NCBI GenBank assembly: GCA_003660905.1
Contig: QMVB01000015.1
Coordinates: 1-17,816 of the forward strand
Source of the DNA: Candidatus Nanohalarchaeota archaeon
GTDB lineage: Archaea > EX4484-52
Reading direction: 5' to 3'
Length of the DNA stretch: 17,816 nucleotides
Below the pieces are notes generated by a model, which was not told the DNA's origin, searched no databases, and saw only the letters and a list, made by a program, of their open reading frames with translations. Below are positions 7,564 to 14,426 of the stretch, piece by piece (the stretch's first letter is position 1; the number at the start of each line of letters is the position of its first letter). Both the position numbers and the translations under genes were made by a program.

Positions 7564-9057
7564 TTACATTAGCTTTTTTATTTTATTATATATGTATTCT
7601 GCTGTTTCTTTATCCGCTTCTTCTGTAATCTGCCCACCGACTGCCAGATACTTTCTCAATCCAATGTTCTGACCTTCCGGAGTTCGAACAGGACATAGCC
7701 TCCCCCAATGGGTACAGTGAAGTTCCCTTGCATCAAAATGCTCCTGAGATGGTGTAAGAGGAGATATTATGCTTCTTGCATGCTCCTGGGCTCTCATGTA
7801 GTTTGTTCGCTCCAGCCTCTGGCATACTCCTGTTTCTCCGCTAATCCAATTTCCTGTTGCCATTGCTCTTAAAATTTGTTTTGTCATTGTGTTCTGGGAT
7901 ATCATCTCTTCAAGCCTTACTATTTTTTTGCCTCTTCTAAGCAGTCTCTGGTAATTAAACTGAAGTTTTGAAATAAGGCCCCATTTGCCGATTATAGAAT
8001 ACCTGAATAGATTTTCAAGCAGTTCCCCGACAGTTCTTATTCTTTTGTTTGAATAATGGTCTATATCTTCATCAGGCAGTTTATCATTGTGAAGCAGTAT
8101 TAGTTTTCTGAAAATCTTTGCAAGATATATAGCTTTTTGAATTCTTGAATTTTCATCTGTCCCTATAAACGCCAGCAGGTTCGTATCCAATTTTTGGTAT
8201 ATGATTGCCTTTTCTCTTTCTTCATCTTCCTCCTTTATGTTAAGTATCTCTGAAACATAAGAAAAACATTCTTTTTTTGTAGGGCAGTCACACTGCATAA
8301 GATTCAGGAAAATGTCTTCTTTTTCACTGTCTTTTGCGGTTATTGCATCCACTACATCCTTGTCTTTTTCAATTCCCAGTATTTTCATTAAAATTACAAT
8401 AGGAACCGGCTCTTTGGAAAACATTGAAAATCTTGCGACAACAAGACCTTTTTTTGTTTTTTCAAAAGAATGCTTTTGCGTGAAGCCGTTGTGGCTGGAA
8501 TCTATCCTGACCGAAATATCTTTGTCTTTTTTTCTTAAAATTAATTTGTTTGAAGCAATGTGCTCAAAGTTGACTATCACTCTTTCTGTTCCGTTGATTA
8601 TGAAATATCCCCCTGGATCATACGGGTCTTCTCCTGCCTTTATTTTTTCTTCAGGACTCATATTGTTCATCAGGCAAATGCACGAATTTACCATAACAGG
8701 AAGTTGGTAAAGTTCTGTTTGTTTAGGTATGCATTCTCTTGACCCGAAATAGGGAACTATATCAACATAAACAGGAACCATATAATTCAAGTCCCTTGTC
8801 CTTGCCTCCAGCGGAGTGAGTATTCTTTTTGAGCCATCAACTTCTTTTATAACCGGAGTTCCTATTTTTATATTTGAAAGCTTTAATTTTATCTGCTCAT
8901 CTTCTGCAATGTTTATTTCCTGTACGCCTATTTCATCCAAAACCTTATTCATCCCGTATTTTACGAAATAATTGTAGGAATCAATCTGATGTTTTGCAAG
9001 TTCATTGTAATTTGTTTTTTGTTCCAGAAACTTTTTCAGTAAACCGCTTTTTCCCAT
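7564..9057 (-). CDS. rpoB2: RNA polymerase subunit B'' (N-terminal half of Rpo2), 497 aa
   Basis: This is the N-terminal half of RNAP subunit B, containing the protrusion, lobe and fork regions. Supporting blocks are GYFIINGTERVIVNFEHIA (protrusion), ATGNWISGETGVCQRLERTN (fork region) and DARELHCTHWGRLCP followed by the conserved TPEG. In that last motif other RNAPs read CPxETPEG (E. coli CPIETPEG, yeast Rpb2 CPAETPEG); here it is CPV-R458-TPEG, an acidic-to-basic change. The protein ends shortly after this block, the same place as the euryarchaeal B''/B' split. B'' plus B' total 1093 aa, close to an unsplit archaeal RpoB, so nothing large is missing. rpoH lies 8 nt upstream and rpoB1 one base downstream. 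Confidence 0.95.
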   Translation of the reverse strand: MGKSGLLKKFLEQKTNYNELAKHQIDSYNYFVKYGMNKVLDEIGVQEINIAEDEQIKLKLSNIKIGTPVIKEVDGSKRILTPLEARTRDLNYMVPVYVDIVPYFGSRECIPKQTELYQLPVMVNSCICLMNNMSPEEKIKAGEDPYDPGGYFIINGTERVIVNFEHIASNKLILRKKDKDISVRIDSSHNGFTQKHSFEKTKKGLVVARFSMFSKEPVPIVILMKILGIEKDKDVVDAITAKDSEKEDIFLNLMQCDCPTKKECFSYVSEILNIKEEDEEREKAIIYQKLDTNLLAFIGTDENSRIQKAIYLAKIFRKLILLHNDKLPDEDIDHYSNKRIRTVGELLENLFRYSIIGKWGLISKLQFNYQRLLRRGKKIVRLEEMISQNTMTKQILRAMATGNWISGETGVCQRLERTNYMRAQEHARSIISPLTPSQEHFDARELHCTHWGRLCPVRTPEGQNIGLRKYLAVGGQITEEADKETAEYIYNKIKKLM

Positions 9058-9065
9058 AATTTATT

Positions 9066-9401
9066 TTACTCTTCTTCGTCAATTTCAAGAGAATCTCCTT
9101 TATATATTCCTTCTTTATTCTCAATTATATCTCCTTTCTCTTCTGTATCTTCTTCAAAAAAAGTTGTTTTTTTATCTACTACAACCCGCCAGTATTTTGT
9201 TTTTTCTCCGTGATGCCCATTTCTCTCAATTTCTATTATATCTTTATTTTTTATTTTTAGATTTTTTATCCCAGGATCAGCTATATCTATTTTTGGCAAT
9301 TTTTCTTTAGTAGTATTTAATTTCTTTAATAAATTCTCAGAATCTTTTTCATTTAGAACACTATGCTTTGGAACTAAAATATGCTGCTTTTCATTAACCA
9401 C
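9066..9401 (-). CDS. rpoH: RNA polymerase subunit H (Rpo5) with acidic tail, 111 aa
   Basis: This small RNAP subunit is the homologue of the C-terminal domain of eukaryotic Rpb5 and helps form the downstream-DNA jaw. The core is clear: HILVPKHSVLNEKDSENLL, then KLPKIDIADPGIK and a C-terminal YWRVVVDK. Archaeal RpoH is usually about 75-85 aa; this one continues with a tail (residues 81-111) in which 14 of 31 residues are Asp or Glu, ending EIDEEE. The start is a GTG at 9399-9401, with no in-frame ATG nearby and HILVPKH at its normal distance from the N-terminus. It is the first protein gene of the RNAP cluster and sits 41 nt downstream of tRNA-Lys. Confidence 0.9.
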   Translation of the reverse strand: MVNEKQHILVPKHSVLNEKDSENLLKKLNTTKEKLPKIDIADPGIKNLKIKNKDIIEIERNGHHGEKTKYWRVVVDKKTTFFEEDTEEKGDIIENKEGIYKGDSLEIDEEE

Positions 9402-9442
9402 TATTAATCACAATTTTTTTTCTCTTATTCTTCTAGTTTTTA

Positions 9443-9566
9443 TGGCGAGTCCAAGGGGATTTGAACCCCCGACACCCGGGTATCTATACAGATTCCGGCT
9501 ACATCTACCTAAAAGCTTCACCCTGCTTAAGAGCCCGGTGCTCTAGCCAGACTGAGCTATGAACCC
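9443..9566 (-). tRNA. tRNA-Lys(CUU) with a 46-nt intron
   Basis: The minus strand folds as a full tRNA with CCA encoded. The acceptor GGGTTCA pairs with TGGACTC (two G-U pairs) followed by discriminator G; the D stem is GCTC/GAGC; the anticodon stem is CCGGG/CCCGG; the variable loop has 5 nt; the T arm is GGGGG-TTCAAAT-CCCCT. The anticodon loop CTCTTA|A gives anticodon CUU (Lys), and the exons sum to 78 nt with CCA. An intron interrupts position 37/38. Identity follows from the anticodon and the close fit to archaeal tRNA-Lys arms. A class I LysRS gene lies about 6 kb away on the other strand. Confidence 0.93.
9482..9527 (-). other. tRNA-Lys intron, canonical 37/38 site
   Basis: A 46-nt intron lies between A37 and A38. 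A bulge-helix-bulge can be drawn: the outer helix is the anticodon stem; the central helix pairs loop bases CTCT with intron ATAG (one mismatch); the 5' bulge is TA|A; and the inner helix pairs GCAGG with TCTGT near the two intron ends. This fits removal by the archaeal tRNA splicing endonuclease. The central helix is slightly relaxed rather than perfect. Confidence 0.82.
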
Positions 9567-9610
9567 ATTATATCTTCTATTCTGCTTCAAATACATTACT
9601 TCCTCTTTTA

Positions 9611-9626
9611 AAATGCACTTGCATTT
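9611..9626. promoter_or_regulatory. 16-bp inverted repeat in front of the tRNA-Lys/rpoH cluster
   Basis: AAATGCA-CT-TGCATTT is a perfect 7-bp inverted repeat in the 111-nt gap between secD and tRNA-Lys. It overlaps or abuts a TATA-like TTTTAAAAG on the minus strand (about 9604-9613), placed to start transcription roughly 15-20 nt before the tRNA. A second TATA-like TTTTTAATAG lies at 9641-9650. The position suggests an operator, but no regulator is known. The rest of the gap shows nothing clear. Confidence 0.35.
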
Positions 9627-9677
9627 GATTAATGTAGAAACTATTAAAAACCTTTGTGTAGAATTTAAATTTACTCT

Positions 9678-11207
9678 CTACTCTCTTATATATTCAAGTA
9701 TTTTTGAATAAACCGGTCTTGTAATAGTAATGCCAATTATTACGCCTGCAATTGTTGTAATGGCAAATCCCCTTATTACTCCTCCTGCAATGGAAAGCAG
9801 AGGAATCATTGCCGCAATTGTTGTTGCGGCGGCAGTCATTATTATGAAAAATGCATTTTTCAATTTCAATTTTAGGCTCAGTTTCTCTTTTTTTGCGCTT
9901 TCGTCAGTCAGGACAATCTGGTCATCAATGCCCGAACCAATGACTGCCATGATGCCTGCAATTGCGGCTAAATCTATTGTCCATTTTATCATCGCGGCAA
10001 AGCCTAATATCAGGATTAATTCAGAAACTCCTGTAAATATTATCGGCAAAATTATTGCCTTATTTTTGTATCTTAGGTAAACTATTATGCTGACTGCAAA
10101 TATTGCCAGAATTATTGCAAATACTGATTTGTGAAGAAACTGCTTTCCGAGGACTGGGGAAATATTGCTTGAGGACACTATTGTTATGGGTGTTGGAAGA
10201 GCCCCGGAATCCAGTATTGCCTGCATTGTCTTCATCTTGTTTACGGCATCTTCCTTTGATTTCCCCGGACCTTCTATAATAGTATTTGTTTCTATCCTTC
10301 CCCGCAGGGAAGTTGAAATATAGAGGGAATTTATCGGCTCATCATCAAGGAATAAATCAATTTTGGAAGTCAGGTAATTTGCTCCGCTTTCTATTATTAC
10401 ATTTCCTATGTCTTTTGTTATCTTAGCAAACTTTTCCGCTGCGTCCTTTTTTGTAGTTACTCTGAAAGAGTATCTCCATTGATCTTTTGATCCGCTTATC
10501 CTTGATCCGCCTGCCTCCTTGGAAGTAGAAAGTATGTCCTCTCCCTTGTAGGCAGTAGCATAGAATATGACTTCACTGCTGCTTATATTGCAGACTTCAA
10601 ATGTTATGCCATCAATTATAATCTGATTGGAAGAATACTGGGGCAGAATCAAGTCATCTTCGCTTTCTGCATATGTCTGGTTCATGGTTAAATTGTTTTT
10701 TACAACATCCATTTCCTTCCCATCAACAATTATATTTTCAATATCAATAAAAGTTACATTATATGATATTCCATTTAGCTTTAGTTCTCCTGTCTTATTT
10801 ACTATAGTCACGGGCTTTTTTATTTTTGCCTCAAATTTCCCCTGCTTTGAAATTATGTTTTGCAAATCTTCTTCTGTTGCATCTGCAATTTCAAGCTGGA
10901 TGTATCCTTTTCCTTCAATATCTATAATGCGCGCAGTCATTTCCTTTAATCCATAGGCATTAATCCTTGAACTCAGGACATCCCTGCATTTTTCGAGAAT
11001 CTCATTTCCTTCTTCTGCCGGCAGGATTAGTGCTCTTACGCCTCCCTCCAAATCAAGTCCTTTTTTCAGGTTTGTCTGGATTGTATAAAGCCCATCATCT
11101 CCCATTACAGGAATGGGTCTGATGAATACAAGAGAAAGTATCAATAGGCAAAACAACAGTATAAGCATAGGCTCTTTCAGCAATTCTTTGTAATTTATTT
11201 TTTTCAT
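9678..11207 (-). CDS. secD: Protein-export membrane protein SecD, about 509 aa
   Basis: SecD is an RND-type subunit that works with SecF at the SecYEG channel and uses the ion gradient to promote late steps of export. One N-terminal TM segment (about 16-32) is followed by the conserved GLDLEGG motif, a large extracytoplasmic domain (about 60-355), and a C-terminal bundle of about five TM segments with IAGIMAVIGSGIDDQIVLTD. I chose the ATG at 11205-11207. It follows the secF stop by 2 nt and has AGGA about 9 nt upstream. A TTG at 11211-11213, overlapping the secF stop, would add two residues but sits too close to that AGGA. Translational coupling to secF is likely. Confidence 0.93.
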   Translation of the reverse strand: MKKINYKELLKEPMLILLFCLLILSLVFIRPIPVMGDDGLYTIQTNLKKGLDLEGGVRALILPAEEGNEILEKCRDVLSSRINAYGLKEMTARIIDIEGKGYIQLEIADATEEDLQNIISKQGKFEAKIKKPVTIVNKTGELKLNGISYNVTFIDIENIIVDGKEMDVVKNNLTMNQTYAESEDDLILPQYSSNQIIIDGITFEVCNISSSEVIFYATAYKGEDILSTSKEAGGSRISGSKDQWRYSFRVTTKKDAAEKFAKITKDIGNVIIESGANYLTSKIDLFLDDEPINSLYISTSLRGRIETNTIIEGPGKSKEDAVNKMKTMQAILDSGALPTPITIVSSSNISPVLGKQFLHKSVFAIILAIFAVSIIVYLRYKNKAIILPIIFTGVSELILILGFAAMIKWTIDLAAIAGIMAVIGSGIDDQIVLTDESAKKEKLSLKLKLKNAFFIIMTAAATTIAAMIPLLSIAGGVIRGFAITTIAGVIIGITITRPVYSKILEYIRE

Positions 11208-11209
11208 AT

Positions 11210-12124
11210 TCAATTATCCTTTTTATTTTTCAAATGCCTTTTCAATATCCCTACATTCTGGAACCATGTGAACGGAATGTCTGCAACCAGGCCCATTATT
11301 ATCACAATTGCGATTTCTCCTATCTTTGTTCTGCCTGCAAAAGAATACAGCACAAGCAAAGATGCTATTGTTGTAATCGTCATCATGATTCCTGTTTTCA
11401 TAGAGGATATTACCTGGGAGTCAACGCTTCCTTCGTATCTTCGTTTCAGCAATCTTATTGAAAGCAGAACATCTGTATCAACAGAGTATCCTATAAGCAT
11501 TAAAAGCCCTGTAAGTGAAGCAACAGTCAATTTTAGCCCAATGAGGTTCATCATTGCAATAGTGAATGTAATATCGCAGATTGCTGCAAGTATGATTCCT
11601 AAGCTTGGCGCAAACACCCTGAAAGTGAGGAATATTACTATTGCCATTGCCAAAAGTGCAATAAGAAGTGCCTTCTGCGCCTGCTTTAGAAAATCTGCGC
11701 TCAGTCCCGAACTTATATAATTTTGCTGTATATTTTCTGATGTAATTTCAATGCTATTTTCCTTTAGTATTGAGATTATTTTGCCGGCCTTAATAGGATT
11801 TTTTGTAATTATACTAATGCTATTTCCTGATGCTGAACTTGAAAATCTTACCTGTGCCTCCTGACTTTCGCTTATGAGGGAAATCTGCTTTTCGATGTTC
11901 AAAATCACATCCTGGTCGACCATGATTTTTTTGTCCAGAAGCACTTCTGCCTCACTTCCGCCGGTAAAGTCCATTCCCAGTACAACCAGGTTACCTGTTT
12001 TTTGATACTGGGAAAATATGACAAATATTGAAAACAGAATAAGCAAAATGCAAAGTATCTGACCTTGCTTGTTGTATTTTACCAACTTATTCAAAAAAGC
12101 ATCTACAGATTTCATTGACTTCAC
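11210..12124 (-). CDS. secF: Protein-export membrane protein SecF, 304 aa
   Basis: SecF is the partner of SecD in the export-driving complex. TM1 (about 21-40) is followed by GMDFTGG, the hallmark of the first periplasmic-type domain, then a short soluble domain and five TM segments carrying LLMLIGYSVDTDVLLSIRLL and later MKTGIMMTITTIASLL. The start is GTG at 12122-12124, supported by GAGGT ending about 5 nt upstream. The ATG three codons inside has poorer spacing. secF precedes secD here, the reverse of the common bacterial secD-secF order. It lies 12 nt downstream of the PRC-barrel gene and is probably in the same transcript. Confidence 0.93.
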   Translation of the reverse strand: MKSMKSVDAFLNKLVKYNKQGQILCILLILFSIFVIFSQYQKTGNLVVLGMDFTGGSEAEVLLDKKIMVDQDVILNIEKQISLISESQEAQVRFSSSASGNSISIITKNPIKAGKIISILKENSIEITSENIQQNYISSGLSADFLKQAQKALLIALLAMAIVIFLTFRVFAPSLGIILAAICDITFTIAMMNLIGLKLTVASLTGLLMLIGYSVDTDVLLSIRLLKRRYEGSVDSQVISSMKTGIMMTITTIASLLVLYSFAGRTKIGEIAIVIIMGLVADIPFTWFQNVGILKRHLKNKKDN

Positions 12125-12136
12125 TTTTTACCTCTT

Positions 12137-12403
12137 TTACTCTTCGCCTACTGCAGGAGTAGTAATGTGCTTTACAATAACAACATCATCTACTGCTTTT
12201 ACCATTTCCCATGGTATAATTACTCCTCTTTTCCCGCCGACAATTTCCGCCAGATAAGAGCCTTTTGCAGCATCCACAATTATGGATTTCATTTTGTATT
12301 TTGCAAAGTCCAGTTCTGCATCAACAATATGACCGCAAAAAGAGCCTCTGTCAGTAAATATATCTTTGTTCATCAATTCGTGTATTTCTCTTTCTTCTAC
12401 CAT
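12137..12403 (-). CDS. PRC-barrel domain protein, 88 aa
   Basis: This small single-domain protein has the PRC-barrel pattern: MNKDIFTDRGSFCGHIVDAE (the strand and turn resembling the H-chain domain of photosynthetic reaction centres), a central SIIVDAAKGSY, and GVIIPWEMVKAVDDVVIVK, where PWxxV is typical of archaeal members. The family is found in RNA-processing and membrane-linked or division contexts; no specific substrate can be read from the sequence. The ATG at 12401-12403 has GGTGA 4 nt upstream and a TATA element further back, so this is the first gene of the PRC-secF-secD unit. The link to secretion is by position only. Confidence 0.82.
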   Translation of the reverse strand: MVEEREIHELMNKDIFTDRGSFCGHIVDAELDFAKYKMKSIIVDAAKGSYLAEIVGGKRGVIIPWEMVKAVDDVVIVKHITTPAVGEE

Positions 12404-12407
12404 TATT

Positions 12408-12455
12408 TCACCAACTAAATGTTGTAATTATAATTAATAGTATTATTTTTAAAAG
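12408..12455 (-). promoter_or_regulatory. Promoter and RBS of the PRC-barrel/secF/secD unit
   Basis: The minus strand carries TTTTAAAAAT at 12446-12455 (TATA-like, centre about 47 nt before the ATG), which predicts a leader of about 20 nt. That leader contains GGTGA (12408-12412), a Shine-Dalgarno match 4 nt before the start codon. Confidence 0.45.
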
Positions 12456-12693
12456 TATTTGTTTTTTTGGTTTTTTTAAGCATATATTAGCTCTGCTGCG
12501 ATATAATCTTCTATACACACATAATCCATTCACCTTATGTTAAAACAATCAATTACTTAAATTAAAAAAAATACTGTGAATAGTGAACTGGATGACAGGT
12601 CTTTGGAAGAGATAAAGACAATTGAGTTTAAGGCTAAAAATGCTGGGTATAGTTGATAGGAAGAGTTGTATTTGAGTATCCTACTTTCATATG

Positions 12694-12795
12694 AAACATA
12701 ACCCTTAATTGCTTGAATTCCCTTACTGACATTCTGTTAATGCCTTCATTAATCTTTCATTTCTAAAAGCTCTGTTGATGTTATCATAGATATTT
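12694..12795 (-). pseudogene. Frameshifted remnant resembling a transposase N-terminus
   Basis: The minus strand encodes IYDNINRAFRNERLMKALT, then, after skipping to the next frame, MSVREFKQLRVMF. Joined as ...RLMKALT-G-MSVREF this resembles the N-terminal LTGxSxxEF segment of IS4/IS5-type DDE transposases. The join needs one extra base near 12733-12734 (GA where GGA is expected). Nothing recognisable continues downstream beyond about 12690, and no terminal repeats are visible, so it is a scrap. The rest of 12404-12980 holds promoters for both flanking genes and an isolated plus-strand open stretch (12576-12656) with no recognised family. The transposase assignment is tentative. Confidence 0.35.
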
Positions 12796-12942
12796 AAGTT
12801 TTTGACGTTTACATTCTTAATGAGCAACAGGTTTATTATGTGGTATAAAACAGGATATGCAATTGATGCTTTAATAATGCTTATGATGCAGTTATATTTT
12901 CTGACACGCATACCCGGCAAGATTTTTCTGCTGTGAGATAGG

Positions 12943-12976
12943 CTTTTATAATTTATTTTATTATTTATGTAGGTGA
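12943..12976 (+). promoter_or_regulatory. Promoter and RBS of NAC
   Basis: CTTTTATAAT at 12943-12952 is a good TATA element, and AGGTGA at 12971-12976 is a Shine-Dalgarno match 4 nt before the ATG at 12981. The two are close together, so the leader would be very short. Confidence 0.4.
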
Positions 12977-12980
12977 AAAA

Positions 12981-13334
12981 ATGTTTAATGTAAATCCAAA
13001 ACAGATGCAAAAGATGATGCAGCAGATGGGAATGAGCACAATAGAGCTTGATGCAACAGAAGTGAGGATAATCTGCCCGGATAAAACCATAATTATTGAA
13101 AATCCTTCTGTCCAAAAAATAAAGATGCATGGACAGACAAGTTTCCAGATAACCGGGACAGAAACCGAAGTCGATAATTCACAACTGGAAGAGGCGGCAG
13201 AGGAGAAAGAAGACTTTAGCGACGAGGACATAAAGATAATAATGGAGCAGACAGGAAAATCAAGAGAGAAGATAGAAAAAGTTCTAAAGGAAACCGGCGA
13301 TATTGCAGAGACCATAATAATGCTTAATAAATGA
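12981..13334 (+). CDS. nac: Nascent polypeptide-associated complex protein (NAC), 117 aa
   Basis: This is the archaeal homologue of alpha-NAC, a homodimeric chaperone that sits near the ribosomal exit tunnel and contacts emerging chains. The N-terminus is Met/Gln-rich (NPKQMQKMMQQMGM) as in archaeal NACs. The NAC beta domain follows (about 20-65; EVRIICPDKTIIIENPSVQ and SFQITGTETEV), then an acidic linker (LEEAAEEKEDF), then a C-terminal UBA domain (about 78-117; FSDEDIKIIMEQTGKSREKI). Full family length. The start is supported by an SD and a TATA element. The EamA-type transporter gene follows after 8 nt. Confidence 0.93.
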   Translation: MFNVNPKQMQKMMQQMGMSTIELDATEVRIICPDKTIIIENPSVQKIKMHGQTSFQITGTETEVDNSQLEEAAEEKEDFSDEDIKIIMEQTGKSREKIEKVLKETGDIAETIIMLNK

Positions 13335-13342
13335 AATAATCT

Positions 13343-14215
13343 ATGGAGTGGTATGTATTTGCATTTGCATGCGCAATAGTCAGCAGTATTTCTGCTGTCG
13401 TGGAAAAGAAGACATTGATAAAAGAGCATGCAATGGAATTTTCAACTGTTTTTTCAATTTTCAATTTTCTTTTTGTGCTGCCTTTTTTGCCTCTTGTTGA
13501 TTTTAGCGTATTGAAGGATCCATATGCTCTTGGATTTATTTATGCAGTTTCTGTCCTCGGAGGAATTGCCTTTTTTTTTATAGCAAAGGGAGTAAGGCAT
13601 ATGGACATATCTGTTGTGTCGCCCCTGCTTAATTTCGGCCCTGCCTTTTTGCTATTCCTTGCATGGTTTTTTTTGGGCGAGACTCTGAGCCTCCAGCAGC
13701 TTGCCGGGGTAATGATTATAATTTTCGGTTCATATCTGCTTGAAATAAGCACAAAGCACCCGTCTCTCTTTGGACCTGTAAAAAAAATGATTCACTCAAA
13801 GCACATCTATTATATATTTCTTGCCCTTATATTATATGGATTTTCTTCCATCGGAGATAAAATAATACTTGGCAGGATAACTCCAGTTACATATCTTGTG
13901 TTTGTGCATTTCTTTATTGCAGTAAATTTCATTGTCCTTATTCATTTGTTTCACAATGGCTTTGAAGGGATAAAAAACGGCATACGAAATGCAGGCAAAT
14001 GGATTGCTATTGTATGCGTTCTCACATGCACCTACAGGTATTTGCAATTGCAGGCGATTTCAATGGCATATGTGAGTCTTGTTATTCCAATCAAGCGGAC
14101 AAGCACAATATTTACAACAATAATCGGGGGAGGATTGTTTCATGAAGATCATCTGCTGAAAAAAATAATATGCTGCATCATAATGTTTGCCGGGGCTTAT
14201 TTGATAATTGCCTGA
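13343..14215 (+). CDS. EamA/DMT-type membrane transporter, 290 aa
   Basis: This hydrophobic protein has about ten predicted TM segments arranged as two five-helix repeats, the layout of the drug/metabolite transporter superfamily. Typical features are an N-terminal helix with VEKKTLI, the block GVRHMDISVVSPLLNFGPAF followed by FLGETLSLQQLAGVMIIIFG at the end of repeat one, and near the C-terminus YVSLVIPIKRTSTIFTTIIG with a second E/H-D-x-L-L-K-K block. DMT members move diverse small molecules; the substrate cannot be read. The ATG is 8 nt after the NAC stop, so it is probably co-transcribed with nac. Confidence 0.82.
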   Translation: MEWYVFAFACAIVSSISAVVEKKTLIKEHAMEFSTVFSIFNFLFVLPFLPLVDFSVLKDPYALGFIYAVSVLGGIAFFFIAKGVRHMDISVVSPLLNFGPAFLLFLAWFFLGETLSLQQLAGVMIIIFGSYLLEISTKHPSLFGPVKKMIHSKHIYYIFLALILYGFSSIGDKIILGRITPVTYLVFVHFFIAVNFIVLIHLFHNGFEGIKNGIRNAGKWIAIVCVLTCTYRYLQLQAISMAYVSLVIPIKRTSTIFTTIIGGGLFHEDHLLKKIICCIIMFAGAYLIIA

Positions 14216-14220
14216 ATGAA

Positions 14221-14417
14221 TCATAATTCATCGAATATAAACACATCTTCTATTTTTGACTTTAGAATTTTTGATATATCATAAGCTAATTTAAGGGAAA
14301 GATTACACTTTCCTTTCTCAAGAAAAACGATTGCCTCTCTTCTCACGCCGGTTTTACTGCGAGCTCTTCCTGTGTTAGATTATATTTTGCCCTGAACTCT
14401 TTTATCCTTGTTTTCAT
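14221..14417 (-). pseudogene. Frameshifted XRE-type HTH regulator
   Basis: From the ATG at 14415-14417 the minus strand reads MKTRIKEFRAKYNLTQEELA, the start of an XRE/Cro-type helix-turn-helix. It then goes out of frame at a four-A run (14352-14355; GTA AAA CC instead of GTA AAA ACC). One added A restores TGVRREAIVFLEKGK, then LSLKLAYDISKIL and IEDVFIFDEL with a stop at 14221-14223, giving a normal 65-aa regulator. This compact type usually represses a neighbouring membrane-protein gene, and one is present just upstream. A single-base deletion or a homopolymer sequencing error are both possible; the broken partner gene favours real decay. Confidence 0.75.
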
Positions 14418-14426
14418 TTAAACCAC

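Noticed and set aside
12576..12656. Plus-strand GTG-started 26-codon open stretch (ELDDRSLEEIKTIEF...)
   Set aside because: Composition looks protein-like, but it is very short, has no RBS, an in-frame stop just upstream and no recognised family.
12723..13130. Minus-strand open frame of about 135 codons overlapping the start of NAC
   Set aside because: Its upstream half is antisense to NAC and has the odd composition of a shadow frame. Only the downstream end resembles anything (the transposase-like scrap), and that needs a frameshift.
12965..13429. Minus-strand open frame of 154 codons over NAC and the EamA gene start
   Set aside because: Entirely antisense to two well-identified genes; Ser/Ile/Cys-rich composition typical of shadows.
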